From Nymphaea colorata (lineage: Eukaryota > Streptophyta > Magnoliopsida > Nymphaeales > Nymphaeaceae), in assembly GCF_008831285.2 (NCBI RefSeq), contig NC_045142.1:315001-379000 (forward strand): a DNA stretch of 64,000 nt, read 5' to 3'. The notes beneath the pieces were generated by a model. It saw only the letters and a program-made list of their open reading frames with translations. It made no database searches and was not told the DNA's origin. Position numbers and translations under genes: made by a program. Below, piece after piece: positions 1-12,226 of the stretch (within the stretch, counting starts at the first letter, position 1; each line of letters opens with the position of its first letter).

Positions 1-1064
1 AACAAGCACACACAAACCACACATTCACTATTTGGTGTTAACAGAACCAGTCTATGCTTCCACCTGGTCTCATGTTTACAACAGCAGATTAGAGAATTAA
101 TGTACAAATGGCCAGTCAAATTAAATACCATGCTCGTGCATCTCAAATACATATATATACGAGTAAGATACTGAGTTGCTCAAGAACATGATTATCAAAT
201 AAAAAACATACAGAAACCAAGGACAATCTTGCGCACATACACATTGAACACAATAACAATGATGATAATGGCCATATGGTTGTCATCTCAAAACATGAAA
301 CTTCTGTGATAAGCGACCATTCAAGAACTTTATAATCACCAAATCAACAAATAAAATAAAACTGTCTTTACTTAAAACTCATGATGCTTATGTAATGCTG
401 TCATAATTGGCTGGACATAATTAAAAAGTTGCACACTATCATATTGATGAGTTTGTCACCGAACAAATTTTCATTTCTACATATTAAAAAGATAAGGATA
501 CTAATATTTATGCTCTCTTTCTCTCCCTCCCCTTCTCCCTCTCTCTCCCCACAAAGTAACCAGGAAATTGATATAAATCTTACCTGAATAAACATGCTCA
601 GTGCCTTTAGAGAGTGCCACTAACAGTACCGGTGTGCACAAGTTGAATTGAGCTAGACTAGAGCTTGGCCAGATCAATCTTGGCTGGACTTGTGCATACC
701 ACCACCTGAGCTTAGCTCGAGCACAAGTCAAGCTTCACATGTCAAGTTCAACCTCAACTCAGCTACATTACAAAAGACCACAAGATTGAGTTGATTAAGC
801 TCAAAAATGTGTTGTATTCATTTTAACATTTTTTAATGGCGTTTTTTAATTTAAACGGCTAATTTATTTATAGAATTTTTTTGCAATTTTTTTCGAAAAA
901 ACACGTTTTCTGGGACTAGCTTCAGATATACCAGACAAGTGAGAAAGAGAGAGAATGTCCCTTCTCTGACTATGGAGAAGAGAGAGAGAGAGAGGGACAA
1001 TGTCCCTTCTATCGCCATGGAGAAGGGCCATTCTTTACCCCTATCTTGGCTGCCCCTTGACAGG

Positions 1065-1068
<4 letters not shown>

Positions 1069-1096
<28 letters not shown>
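1069..1096. repeat. (GA)n microsatellite
   Basis: About 14 uninterrupted AG dinucleotides. It lies in the long region left of the last visible PTF2 exon, next to an imperfect repeat of a short AATGTCCCTTCT block at about 954-1006. Confidence 0.95.
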
Positions 1097-1148
1097 CTCT
1101 AAAGTCTAAACTCATGGAAGAACATACACACACACACACATGCAAGTG

Positions 1149-1334
1149 CAGGGGCGGAACCAGGAACTTTTCATTAAGGGGGGGCTGAACTAAAGTTTCA
1201 AAATTTTAACAGGGTTCAAAATATAATTTTTCAATATTTTTATGTAGGCTAAATGAACATGCAATTTTTCTTTTTTTTGAAATTTTGAAGGTGGGGGCCA
1301 TGCCTCAGCCAGTCCCCCTAGCTCTTCCCCCTAT
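1149..1334. mobile_element. Degraded hAT-like MITE remnant
   Basis: The left end reads CAGGGGCGGAACCAGG and the right end, read on the other strand, TAGGGGGAAGAGCTAGG, an imperfect terminal inverted repeat around an AT-rich core. Flanks TGCAAGTG and TGCACGCG match at 6 of 8 positions, which would fit a decayed 8-bp target duplication. The GGCGGAnCCAGG end is a pattern common in plant non-autonomous hAT-type elements. Ends are inferred by eye. Confidence 0.4.
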
Positions 1335-2062
1335 GCACGCGCACGCTCTTAAACAAGCTTAACTGAACTGGATTTGATCAATTACTCGAGCTCAAGTTTT
1401 GGCTTGAGCTAAAACAAGTCAAGCTTGGGCTAGTTCAGGTGGCTTGACTCATTTTCTGACTTTATATGTGGGAACCACAACCTGATCAAGATTGCCCAGG
1501 TGTGTGAAATCCCCTGGCTCCTCTCTCCTCACCCCCAAGGCAAGGACCTGCTTGGTTTATGTAAGGGGCAGGTAGGCATTTTGACTCATTGTGCAGTCTT
1601 AACCATCAGCATGATCAAGGACTTAAGCATCATCTTAAGTATAATCGTAAACTGAGACTTTTGGAAATGAAAACCAAACCTTCATAAAAGTTGAGGTAAC
1701 TCTTTGAAAGTAAATTCTAAAATGATGGACAGGCTCAAGATAAATCAGAAACTTTGGAAATCATAATATGACCACCTGATAGAGCTTCAAGCCTTAAACC
1801 ATGTGAGTTCTCTTATGTATAACTTCCACTGTTCCACAATACCATTAAATTAGCTAATTGGTAAAACTTGGATACAGCATGCAAGCATGCATATACATGC
1901 AAGAGAGAACCTAAATAATTCCAGTTAAAATGATAGTAACCTTTTCATAGTCAAGAATTTTAAGAAAAATAGAAGTGAAAGTGTGTTCTGTAGTGTGCTC
2001 TGTTAATTTTGCAGAAAACAAGTTGAAGCTGTAAGACAGAAATAGAAAGAGAAGAGCTTTAC

Positions 2063-5000
2063 CAGGAAGCTTGGAGAGTTTCGAATTGCCCGCTCCAAAA
2101 TCATGAAAATATTTGTCTCTGGCTACACAAAGATACAAGATAAAATTTCCAAAGTATGAGAACAACTTCCATGAAGGCATAATACGTTAGCAAATAATAT
2201 AAATTAAAGAAACCACCTCCGAGAGTCCAAGGGAAAAGAGAGCAGCATAGCAAACCAATTGAGTACAACCATGCCATAAAAAACATCTTCTTCAAGAGCA
2301 AACAGCAATGTCAGCTAAATATCACAGACAGCACCAAAAACTCACGAGTGATGCTATCAAGTATGTTAAATAGCCCATCCCCCTTATGAAGCAATATGTT
2401 CTGTTAAATAGTCCATCCCCCTTACAGAGGAATAAGTTCTCAAGTTTTCCTTGCCCCAAACCTCATTGCTGAGTTTATTCAATGCAATGCATGTTCAAAT
2501 TTCAAACAGTTCCCCACGTATAGGATTCTTAGCAAATCTCTTGGAAATTCTAGAAAAAAGTGGCTGTTTATCCAAAACATGATTCTGAAATATCAGTTTT
2601 TTATAAACTAGTGCAGTCTGTTTGGCTGGACACAAGGTTTTGTCCAGTCTTTGGCACCATTAACATGATGAAGATTTTGAGAGTGCACATGCAACGTAGA
2701 GCCTGAGCTTGGCTGCTTGAGATTCTTTTTGTATCTTATTTACATGGCTTAATCTTAGCTTGAACTCCATGCCCAAGCATGGCTTGAGGGAAACCGGCTT
2801 CTGCAAACTAGTGAGATTGGATCAAACTCAGTGAGCAGAAGCATTAAGGCATTCAATATGAATATAGTTCAAAAATAGCCAATGGTTATTTCTAACATAT
2901 TAATTCATGTATTTATTCATGCTTTTACAGTTTAAAGTTTTAAACTTTAAAGCTCATGATCATATTATTTTGAGTATTAGGAAGCAATGGTTGAAGTTCA
3001 CTTGATTTGGAGCTAAAATGAGGAAAACAAAAGTGTTTGGCATTTTCAAGCAATTCTAAGATCCAAACCAGCTCCAGATATGACCTTATGGATCTTGGAC
3101 CAAGTAAGAGCTCCAAAATCCAGTCCAAGCCCCACACTCAACTAGAAATTTTGGGAAATTTAAGAGACCTCATATCAGATGCCTAGAGAAGACTGTATCA
3201 AACCATTAGCAAAAGGGGAAGGGAAACTGTAATTTTTTGCAATAGTTAAACAAAAGTAACAAAAATTACAAGAAAATGGTTCATTTCTTAAAATATACAC
3301 ATAGAATGGAATTATTTTAAGCTGCCTAATCAACTTGATTGATGGTTTGTAAGGGGTCACATGTAAAACTACTTTTCAAACATCTCATAATCAGTCCGTG
3401 TGGCCCCCATATTTACTTAGACCACATACTCCAGAGTCCACACATATACAAATGTATGTGTGCCATATGTGGACTAAGTAAATAATAAGTTTAACTCCGC
3501 TTCCACGTGTCATGACCTCAACCATCTGATCAATGTCAAGTACACATTTTATTCAATAAAAAATCAAACACCAACTGCAGCACTTTGATGTGTAAGAATG
3601 AAAATCAATGGCACAAATTTAAGCAGTTTACACTGCATTAAAGCTTAATTCCTTAAAAGTAACAATTTTTCTCAAAAAAGTACACTGAAGCATGATTTTA
3701 AATGAAACAATTTATGCTGACTCTATCTATGTTACATTACCATCAGAGTGAGTAAAGAAACATTTTTTTACTAAGCTACAAAGGAGAAAAATTCTCGTTC
3801 TCTGTCAGAGACTTCTTTATGGTTAAAGAATTTCATTCATTTTCAGTCATTCTGATCACCAAGAGAACCAAGCTACTCTCTGGATTTCGGTGATTCTAAA
3901 ACTGAACTTCATTCAACCAATTCTACACACTACAGATCACACACACACATTGGATTTATTAAAAAATATAAATCTTTTTTAAAAAAGAAAAACCTAGATT
4001 ATAAATAGTATATACAATTCATTACAGAGCAAATACACATAAGTTATATGCATAGCAAGGTGGAAATTTATTTATAATTTACAAATGGCATCTAACTTTT
4101 GAAATGATAGATACAAATTTCAGAATAACTACAAAACACCGTTTGAGTAAACAAATATCCCACAAAGAACTACCCATACTCAAACCCACACAGGCATGGG
4201 TCTTGGACAGCCACGCTAGCGTCATCACCAACGTTATTAAAGTCAGCTTAATCAGCCAATTCAAATTGAATCAGTGGCATATCAATTCAACCCACTGCCC
4301 AATTCCATAGTGGCATGCATCCCAATTAATTCTTTTTTATTTTAAAATGTTTTTTTACTTATTTTTAAAATAATTTGCCTTTAATATTTTTCAAGCATAT
4401 AGTATTGTTATTATTTTACCAATTTACACCTGATGCCATTCACCCAATTCTTGGCCAGCTCAGCTGCCTCCTTTGATTAGAAAACCAATTTTAATACCAT
4501 AGTTCAACTGACATAATACTGGTTTGGCTATGGGTGAGGAGTGAGGAATCCAATATGCTGCACACAGGGTCAGTGAGGTGTCATGCAGTCAACACACCTG
4601 ACTATATGTTTGTCCAAGTTTCAACTTGGTCAACATTGACTGGTCAGGGTGTCGTCTTTCCTTTTTGTGGTTTAGGCAAAAAACACAAGCGGTCGATCGA
4701 GGCCCCTTTTTCTCTCCCTGCATGTGATCTCTAGTGGAAGACAGTTTTCTCTCTGGTAGCCAACACCTCTCTTTGTCTCCTTTTCTGCCAGAAAGACCTA
4801 ACTTTCTCACTGTCTCTCTTTTATTTTCTTCCTGAAAAATGGACAGAACTAAAATAACCTAAAAAAACATTTTATTTTCAATCCAAAGACCCCAAAAGAT
4901 ATTATTTTTCAAATGATTCCAGCAAATACATACATATATAATATAAATATATAGAGTCCCAATTCGACAATGTGCAGCACCCATTCAAAATTGTCCTTCC

Positions 5001-8000
5001 ATTCTTTCCCTCTTTTAATGTCACCATAGATGAATTTTCACCATCATTTTCCTTATATTCTTGAGAGAGATACATACTTCCCTTTTTCACATTAGGGCAG
5101 TCTGTTTGCATGGACACACACAGACACATGTATCTGTAGTCTATACATATACATGTATTGAATGGCCCCAGTTTGTTCAAATCAAGAACCTGACTGAATC
5201 CTAACATCGAGAAAACAAACAGCTACTATTACCTATCAGAATTATGAAACTGTACCTTCTTATGTCTGCTAGCATGCACAAGTGAATCAGGCAGCAAATT
5301 AGAAGGGATATTCTAGCATTGAGTTGAAATAAAAAAAGAAAATAATGGATCAAGATCACACATTACGACAATCTAAAATCCTGCTCGTAACCTAAGCATG
5401 CCAAGATTCTGAAACATAAACACATAAACTGGCAGAACATAATGGTGAACATTCAGATTAAAATAAATAGCAGGTGATACACAATAATTCATACCAAATC
5501 CAGCTTGAGAAACTCCCTAACCCGAGTGTACATCCGCCCAAGTTCGTGAACATCACAAGTAATAACAGCCTGCAAAATAAATGGACATAATTTGAGAAAC
5601 CACCAAATTTAAATAGAACTATAGAAGGAAATATGCCAACATGCTTACAAATAACAAATAATACAGATGGTCAGAAAACCCTTATAACGAGAAACAGATA
5701 AGTGTGTTTTATGGGTCTATGGAATATGTGCACTACTTAAAACATGAGAACCATGCAACTAAATACGAGTCACCCGGTCAACTTGATTGATAGTTTACAA
5801 CATGGCACATGTAAACTTAATAATCCAAGTGTGGACGGCAACAAATACAATAGTTTCATAAGTGACATTTTGTGAATCATCAACCAAGTTGGTTAGATAA
5901 ATCATAATTAGTAAACATATCATTTAGTCTGATTGGCCTTTACTTTTTAGAAATAGCTATTTACATGATAAAATTTATCAACATAGATACTATTTGTAGG
6001 CTTTCGAGCTCATCCCCTATAATTTTAATTTCTAAGCAAAAATCCAATAAACAAAACACAAAATTAATAACATACCTACAAAAAGAGGGAACATAAAAGG
6101 CAACATAACCTTCTTTTATACTTGCTGTAAATTTGTCTATATATATATATGCAATAGTTACGTTATTAAATTTTAGGTTAATATTAAGTAGAAATGTTTT
6201 ATATTATTAATTATATTAAATAATAAGAAATTAACATAAAATTATTAATTTTACGTTATCAATATATGTTATTAATCACAATAAAATAGGCAGAACATGT
6301 TAAAAATAGTATTGCATGTGAACTTTTTTTTTTTTACCTGTAAGTGAGCATACAGACATACACACATAATGCAAATCCAATGCAACAACAAAAAGTGAAA
6401 AATAACTGCACGAAGAAAGAAAGAAAATCTCAGAAGAATAAAAAAGGAAATAAGAAATTAAATGAAGTAGGTTCTTAAAAAAACAGAGGCCATTGAGTGC
6501 CTACTCCCTAGGCTTAATTTCTATGCATTCTAAAATGGAAAATTGTCTAGAAACAGCTAGCCTACGCTACCAACCAAGCTGGGGGCATAGGCAGCCTTAT
6601 GTCTACTACTGAAAAATGCCTATGCTTCAAAGACTAAAAAGGTAAAATACTTACAGCAACTTGTGTAATTGTAAGAGGTAGATGATTCTGTCGAGCTACC
6701 ACATAAGCACAGGCACCAACAAGGACAGGGAACCAGTTTCCTCCACCCCATTCACCTTCAGTTATCTTTTCAACCATATATTTCACATCATCAGCTCTTG
6801 AAGGAGAAAATTCTAAGCTTGACATGATATCGTCAATTGTCCTTCTAGCCTCAAACTATCAAACAGGAAAAAAAAAATAAACATTCAGTTGGTTATTTTA
6901 TTGCAGAAAGCTTGTTGTACTCTAGCCACAACAAGAGCGAGATTGGACCCCATTATGGCAGAAGAACAACTTCACTCAACTTGGTATACTAGCAAAAATT
7001 TCCTTCAAACAACCTGTGCAGACTAAGCGATCACAATTCTGGCTTTGCATCAACAGAAGATGGCTTCAAGGACATGATTTCACTATGGTACCATATTCTG
7101 CCTCTGCCACTTTAAAGGCATACCGCATGGAAAATTCTATACAAGAAATATTGCCTACAGAGGGTTCCAATAAGAGAATCGCCATCCAGACTGATTTATA
7201 ATTTTCATCCGATGCTGCTAAATTGAACCTTGTAATTACCACCAATTGGCATGCAATAAAGAAATGCAAACCACCCCCCAACCCCACCAAAAAAAAAAAA
7301 GAAAAAAAGAGAGAAAAGAAACATAAATTGCTTCCCGGATAGGTGTGCACCTTGCAGCACCCATTAATCAGAAAATATAAGATGAAATGCAGCATGATCA
7401 CCATAACACAAGAATCAAATTCCCCAAATGACACTCCTTGAGACAAATACAAACTTGAGTTCTCTACGTCATGCTGATGAAAAGCTTGCGGCACTCACAA
7501 AACCCCAATGTACCAGTGGAAGTGTGACCATGACAAAAAAATCCAAATTCTTTATTACATGCCAACACATCCTAAGATACCTCCTCCAAAACATCTACAA
7601 GAAAATCTGGGAAAGAATTCAGCAGTTTTTGAGCACCAAAAAATATCAATGCACTTTCTGCACAGATTGTCCACAGGAATTTGCATAAGCAGCCGGAACA
7701 GATTCCGCTAAACATTGAACACATCCTTTTTTTATTAAAAATTCAACATGAAATTCAACCCATAAATCTCGCCCATCCCTATTGAATAAAAACAAGAGAA
7801 CTTCCCAGGCCTGTCCCAGACCCTCTCTCTAGTAGGTTACTTCTTTTCTAGTTAGACCTTCTGCTAAGCCCTCACAACTTTCATTTTCAGGACATCAAGG
7901 TTTGATGGACAATTGGAATTGTATGTCATTTTTGCTTCCAAAAAAACTTCATACCATTTTGACTGTACTATATTAGCTCATCACTTTTCACAAGCACACT

Positions 8001-8450
8001 CACAAAGGGCACCCAAATAAAACTGATCCAATAGCAATGATGCAGAACTGCTGATTAAATTTCGAAGAAAATCCAGACTGACAAAATAACATGAACATCA
8101 TATCGATTTTTCAAAAATTTGGCATGCAAGAAGAACAAAAAAAGGACAAAAAAAAAAAGGGAAATATGAGCAAAAAAGGAAGAGCAGGGGAAGGAGAAAC
8201 CCACCTCCTTACGCTCCTTGTAGTTATAATCTCCCCGGATAAAGATCCGGCGGCCCCCAAAATTAGTGCTAACAGTGGGATTGGATTGTCCAATCGCCAC
8301 CGAACGCCCAAGATTCTCCGTGTAGACGTCAAGATGAGAAACGAAGTGATCAGAATCCTGGACAGTGCCGCATTGGCAGCAGACCCAATTGGGCGAGTCG
8401 AATATCACCGACCGGGCCCCACACTTGTTGCATCGCCGATGGTCCTCCAT
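2063..8450 (-). CDS. PTF2: PTF2-like plant TFIIB-related transcription factor (5' part, 3' end off window)
   Basis: Visible exons on the minus strand: 8205-8450, 6655-6855, 5495-5569, 2063-2122, all phase 0 at every junction. They encode about 194 residues. An N-terminal zinc ribbon has C7-x2-C10 and C24-x2-C27, followed by the linker YKERKEFEARRTIDDIM and the first cyclin-like fold (EWGGGNWFPVLVGACAYVV, then AVITCDVHELGRMYTRV, then FLKLDLPETNIFMILERAIR). This order and these motifs match PTF2, a plant-specific TFIIB-family protein thought to act in transcription initiation and known from pollen and embryo work. The start is the ATG at 8450, since no ATG lies in frame upstream before it. The second cyclin fold is missing from the window. 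Introns of 1349, 1085 and 3372 bp contain foldback elements. PTF2 identity is from recalled family features; a BRP-type relative is the alternative. Confidence 0.8.
2364..2440. repeat. 39-bp tandem duplication
   Basis: Two adjacent imperfect copies beginning GTTAAATAG and sharing CCATCCCCCTTA, at 2364-2402 and 2403-2440, within the long PTF2 intron. Confidence 0.85.
3331..3540. mobile_element. Foldback MITE (long form) in PTF2 intron
   Basis: The left end CAACTTGATTGATGGTTTG and the right end read on the other strand (CTTGACATTGATCAGATGG) form an imperfect terminal inverted repeat, with further pairing inward (GGTCACATG against GGTCATGACACGTG). The centre is a strong hairpin (3411-3483). The left end is nearly identical to that of the shorter element at 5779-5891, so the two look like members of one family. 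No clear target duplication was found. Confidence 0.55.
3411..3483. repeat. Two-part hairpin at the centre of the MITE
   Basis: The outer arms 3411-3428 and 3466-3483 pair over 18 nt with one mismatch (ATTTACTTAGACCACATA against ATTTACTTAGTCCACATA). An inner stem, CACACATA at 3439-3446 and TATGTGTG at 3455-3462, closes an 8-nt loop. Confidence 0.85.
5779..5891. mobile_element. Foldback MITE (short form) in PTF2 intron
   Basis: The terminal inverted repeat is CAACTTGATTGATAGTTTAC on the left and CAACTTGGTTGATGATTCAC at the right end read on the other strand. Pairing continues imperfectly for about 32 nt. It lies in the 5570-6654 intron and shares its terminus with the element at 3331. Confidence 0.65.
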
Positions 8451-10830
8451 CTCTCCAGTGATCGGGAACAATGCACAAAGACGCCTTAGCGACCGTTCCT
8501 TCGAAGAGAAGCAACACTACTTGCAAGGACGACTCCACTTTAATCCTCGACCCACCAATCCGAAGAACGAACCTGTAGAATCGAACGTCAAGCTATGGCC
8601 GCCATTTAAGCAAGGAAGAGGGGACAAAAGAGTAGAGACCTCAGACCATGAAGGGAAGAATAACAGGGGGTATTTGACAAATTGGAATTTCCCCATGAAA
8701 TGAAAATTCCAGGTTCCAGATCCCCGTATTGTTCGCTCGCCTCAGATTTTGATTCTAAATTAAAAACAAGCTGCGCTATGAAAGAAGCGGTAAAACTGTG
8801 GAATTATAAATACTACCGTTGGATTTCTACTTGCAGGAATTGTTTCAAAACCACTACAGCCTTCTGTGCATGAACCCGTCATCCCTTTTCGTTCCTGTTG
8901 AACAATAGAACTTAAGAAACTTTGGTGTTGCTTCACTCAGCAAATCAAAATCCAACAAATACTTACATGCTAAAATTCTAGGACTAAAATTTGGGTGTCC
9001 TATACTTGGGGGGATCTGCTAAAAACATACTGCTTTTCATTTTGCTAAAATATTACTGACTTATAAGGATGTTACTACCATCCAGATATATCCTCTTTCT
9101 TGCCCCTCTCTTTTTTGCCCTGCAACCGGCAAAATGACGATCAAAAGGTATACATTAATAGAACACGAAATGAGAATCGTCAGAGGTATACCTGGAGGCG
9201 CAGCGGACGGTGGTGAACCAGATGGCGGCTGGCAAACGGTGCCTCAAGAGCAGAGATCACTGCCGTTGATGGCAGCCGGAGAACTGTAAAAGAGCAGAGA
9301 GAAAAGAGAGCTGAGTTACTTCAGCGGTAACGAAGGGGGAGAACAGGTAGGAGAGAAGCTGCAGCGGCGATGTTGGCCAGGGAGCAGAGAGACAAAAGTA
9401 GAGAGGAAGAAAGAGGTTCGACCACCAAGCAGAAGAGGGGGGAGAGAGAGAGAAATACCTGCACGGGAGAAGGAGAGACGAAGATAGCGCAGGAAGACCA
9501 GAGAAGGCGCAAGGCAGCAGGAGGCGGGACGAGAGGCTTCACGCGAAAGAGAGAGGCGAAGGCAGCTTCGCGGGAAAAGAAAAAAGCTTCGCGCCTTTAC
9601 GCCCTAACTGGCGATGAAAAGACTCCGGAATCATAATCCGACCCTTCGTCCTTTGTCATTCGGAAGGGGAGAAACTCTCTGTGCTTCTTGTTCGTCTTCC
9701 TCCCCCCGCCTTCCTGCACGTCCGCCCCATCGAAAGGATGACGGACGCGGCAGAAATTCTCAATACGCCCCCCACAAAGGTGGTTTGTTCCCGCGTTCTC
9801 CTTCAACAATGGACTTAATTTTTTTCAAATTTCGTCCTTCAACGATGGACACATGACACAGGCACACTCGTCTTTGTTCTATTGCATTAACAAAATTTGT
9901 TCTTCTCGGTGTCGAGTTTTATGGAAAAAAAAAAAAGGTGAGGCAGTTTATTTTACTCCCCTTTTGGAACCAGGTTCTGTGAAAACCGAAAGGCTTGGTG
10001 TTGTCCGAGCCCCAATTTTCACAACATCCAAACGCACTACAGCCCAGTTTTGAAATCGGAATTATACGATAATTCAATTTTAAATATAGAAAAACTCTGA
10101 TCCATCGGATTAAATTAAAATCATGAAGCTGGTGAAAGGAAATAAAAAGATTTAAAAAGCAAGAACTTGAACTTCAACTGACAAAAACATACGTATTGGC
10201 TAAAAATGTTAAACAAGTCGTTTTTGTAAAAACGAAACTGATATACATATATTAATTAACATACTAACTAAAAATTTGTTGACCGCTTCGGATAGCTAAA
10301 AGTTTAAATACTATCACCAAAAAATATTGTCAGTCATAAGAGCATTAGCAAAAATCTATAATGCAGCAATAGTTATGGTGGTTTAGTAATAGGTTATGAT
10401 TTTTGTTTACTGAAATTTTTTAATTTTTTTAACCATTCCGTCAATATATCTAAATTGTCCCATAAAGAAAACAACTAAAAGCTAACATGTCCACCAATTC
10501 CCGAAAATGGGAAATGTCATTGGGGTGGGGAGGGGTCGTTAGTAGAAGAAGCGGCCTCGTACCTCTTATAAGCTAAATAAACTGACACAGTCCGCACACT
10601 CGTCCCTCTTAAGAGCTAAACTGACAGTTCGCCCTCGAGTAGGTCTCAAGGAAAAAACGAATCACTTCCTCCGTATTAATCCAAATCACATCATTATTGG
10701 ATAAAATATGCTTTCATCTAAATAAATAGAGCATCCATATTTGTATAAAACATTTGTATTACGCCCAGCAGCAGCTTCCAGTGGATAAGTCCATCAGTTT
10801 AATTTGAGAGAGAAAACAAAGTTTTTGTGT

Positions 10831-10838
10831 ATACATAC

Positions 10839-10891
<53 letters not shown>
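10831..10891. repeat. (ATAC)n/(AT)n compound microsatellite
   Basis: About five ATAC units run directly into about 20 AT dinucleotides. Confidence 0.95.
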
Positions 10892-10894
<3 letters not shown>

Positions 10895-11338
10895 GGCTGC
10901 CTGTGGACAGAAAGACATTTTTTTATTTTGTGTTATTAAAATCCATCGGCCAAATAACTAGATGTTAAATGCACTTTTTACAACGATTTTTAACAACACA
11001 ACTAAAGAAAAAAAAAAACATCCAACCATAAACGTAAAATTCATATATATGAATGGGTTTTTGGCCAGTTAGGGGAGCTTGTGCTTCCCCTTGCTCATAC
11101 ACGGCTGGCTCTGCCATTGGCTACATCCAATCTACCTACCTAGGGGACAAAACAAACAAACAAATCAACATTACCTGTTCTCAAGATAAACCAGAACCTA
11201 AAGCCGACAGCAATGGCCTTAAAGCGTAGCTTACTTAAAGATGGAGCAAAAGAATTGGCGACATAATATTAGGCGAGAGAGTTCATCCTTACTGCCTCTC
11301 AGCGTGGGCATCGACTTGCAAGAGGGGAAGGGGGGAAG

Positions 11339-11359
11339 CGAGAGAGAGAGAGAGAGAGA
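11339..11359. repeat. (GA)n microsatellite
   Basis: A run of about ten GA dinucleotides in the spacer left of the OZ gene. Confidence 0.9.
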
Positions 11360-12104
11360 CCTACAGAAGATTTTTCAACATGAAGAATCAGTGCTCTTTC
11401 AGATTCAATAATAATAATAACAATGATAATAAGACTAATAATGCAATCCTCATGACGAATAAGATTCCATCTCTCTGCATCAAATCCAATGTCGACTCCA
11501 ACATCTTAAGGATGGTACACAGGTCTAAAGCACCTGGTTCTAATCCATCGCCACACACCAGGAGCATCACGTGCAAAAGATCAACTTTTGAACTCCATTG
11601 CTCAGTGACTTTCAGTCTGAAAATGAAACGTTATACTAAGACGGGAAGCTACCTTGGTGAGTTGGATCATGTTCGTCTGGGCCTCTCACTGGTCCACAGA
11701 TTCAGGAAGCAACCTCCATTAGCTTTGGGGTATCAGAATCTAGCCCTCCCAATTAAGGATCTAAAGTGTGTAGCGACATGCTTCCTTGACAATATGGCGC
11801 GGCTTGGATAGCTCTTTCAGCATGCGGGCATATTGCATCAAATTTCTGCGTCTACGACTCTAGGTCCTAAATCCTTTTAGACATCTATAGGGGAATCAGA
11901 ATTCAAAATTGCCAAGAGGAAGGCTTTGGGACTTTTCCGCGCCTCATATGGTTCTGCTCCAGCCAGACGTCCTGATCATTACAATCCAAAACTTCAAGGC
12001 GCCACACCACCAGTTTTTGTTATTTGTGTCACAAGTTCCTACTCAGCAGACAAGTCCAAGTCTTCCAACCTTGAATTAAGAAACTAAAAATTACATCTCA
12101 ATTG

Positions 12105-12226
12105 TTAGCATATAGGAACCAGACTTGCTTTTCCATAGACCAGAAATTTCCAAACTGAAGCATCTTGAACAGCTTCCACAACTGAGTCCAACCAATTTGC
12201 ATACCTTATTCCTGCTTCCGCAAGTT
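12105..12226 (-). other. Possible terminal exon or gene scrap of unknown identity
   Basis: A minus-strand open block starts just after a good acceptor (TTTTTGCAG) and ends in TAA. It reads ELAEAGIRYANWLDSVVE and then AVQDASVWKFLVYGKASLVP. The composition is protein-like, but I do not recognise it and found no convincing upstream exon set. It lies 1.2 kb beyond the OZ stop codon on the same strand, so it could also be chance reading of OZ 3' sequence. Confidence 0.25.

Larger units (their letters stand above)
1..2062. other. Non-coding stretch, probably PTF2 intron
   Basis: No frame on either strand gives a plausible exon. The minus strand should carry the next PTF2 exons (the second cyclin-fold half), but nothing like it is visible here, so the intron downstream of position 2063 probably runs beyond the left edge. 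The stretch holds scraps of a diverged CTCGAGCTTGACTTG-rich repeat at about 625-790 and 1350-1450, a (GA)n run and a MITE remnant. A splice-bounded 36-bp open block at about 585-620 (minus) was seen but matches nothing expected. Confidence 0.5.

Noticed and set aside
5256..5312. Splice-bounded 19-codon open block (NIPSNLLPDSLVHASRHKK) on minus between PTF2 exons
   Set aside because: Joining 5495 directly to 2122 gives FLKLDLPETNIFMILERAIR, which fits the uninterrupted family pattern; inserting this block would break the cyclin fold.
9400..9430. GGTTCGACCACC string resembling a tRNA B box
   Set aside because: No matching A box or cloverleaf around it; embedded in a GA-rich run.
9370..9636. 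Lys/Arg/Glu-rich plus-strand ORF
   Set aside because: Translation of a GA-rich low-complexity stretch with no domain or splice context.
11380..11811. 143-codon plus-strand ORF
   Set aside because: Begins in an AAT-repeat giving poly-Asn, has no domain, and lacks splice or promoter support.
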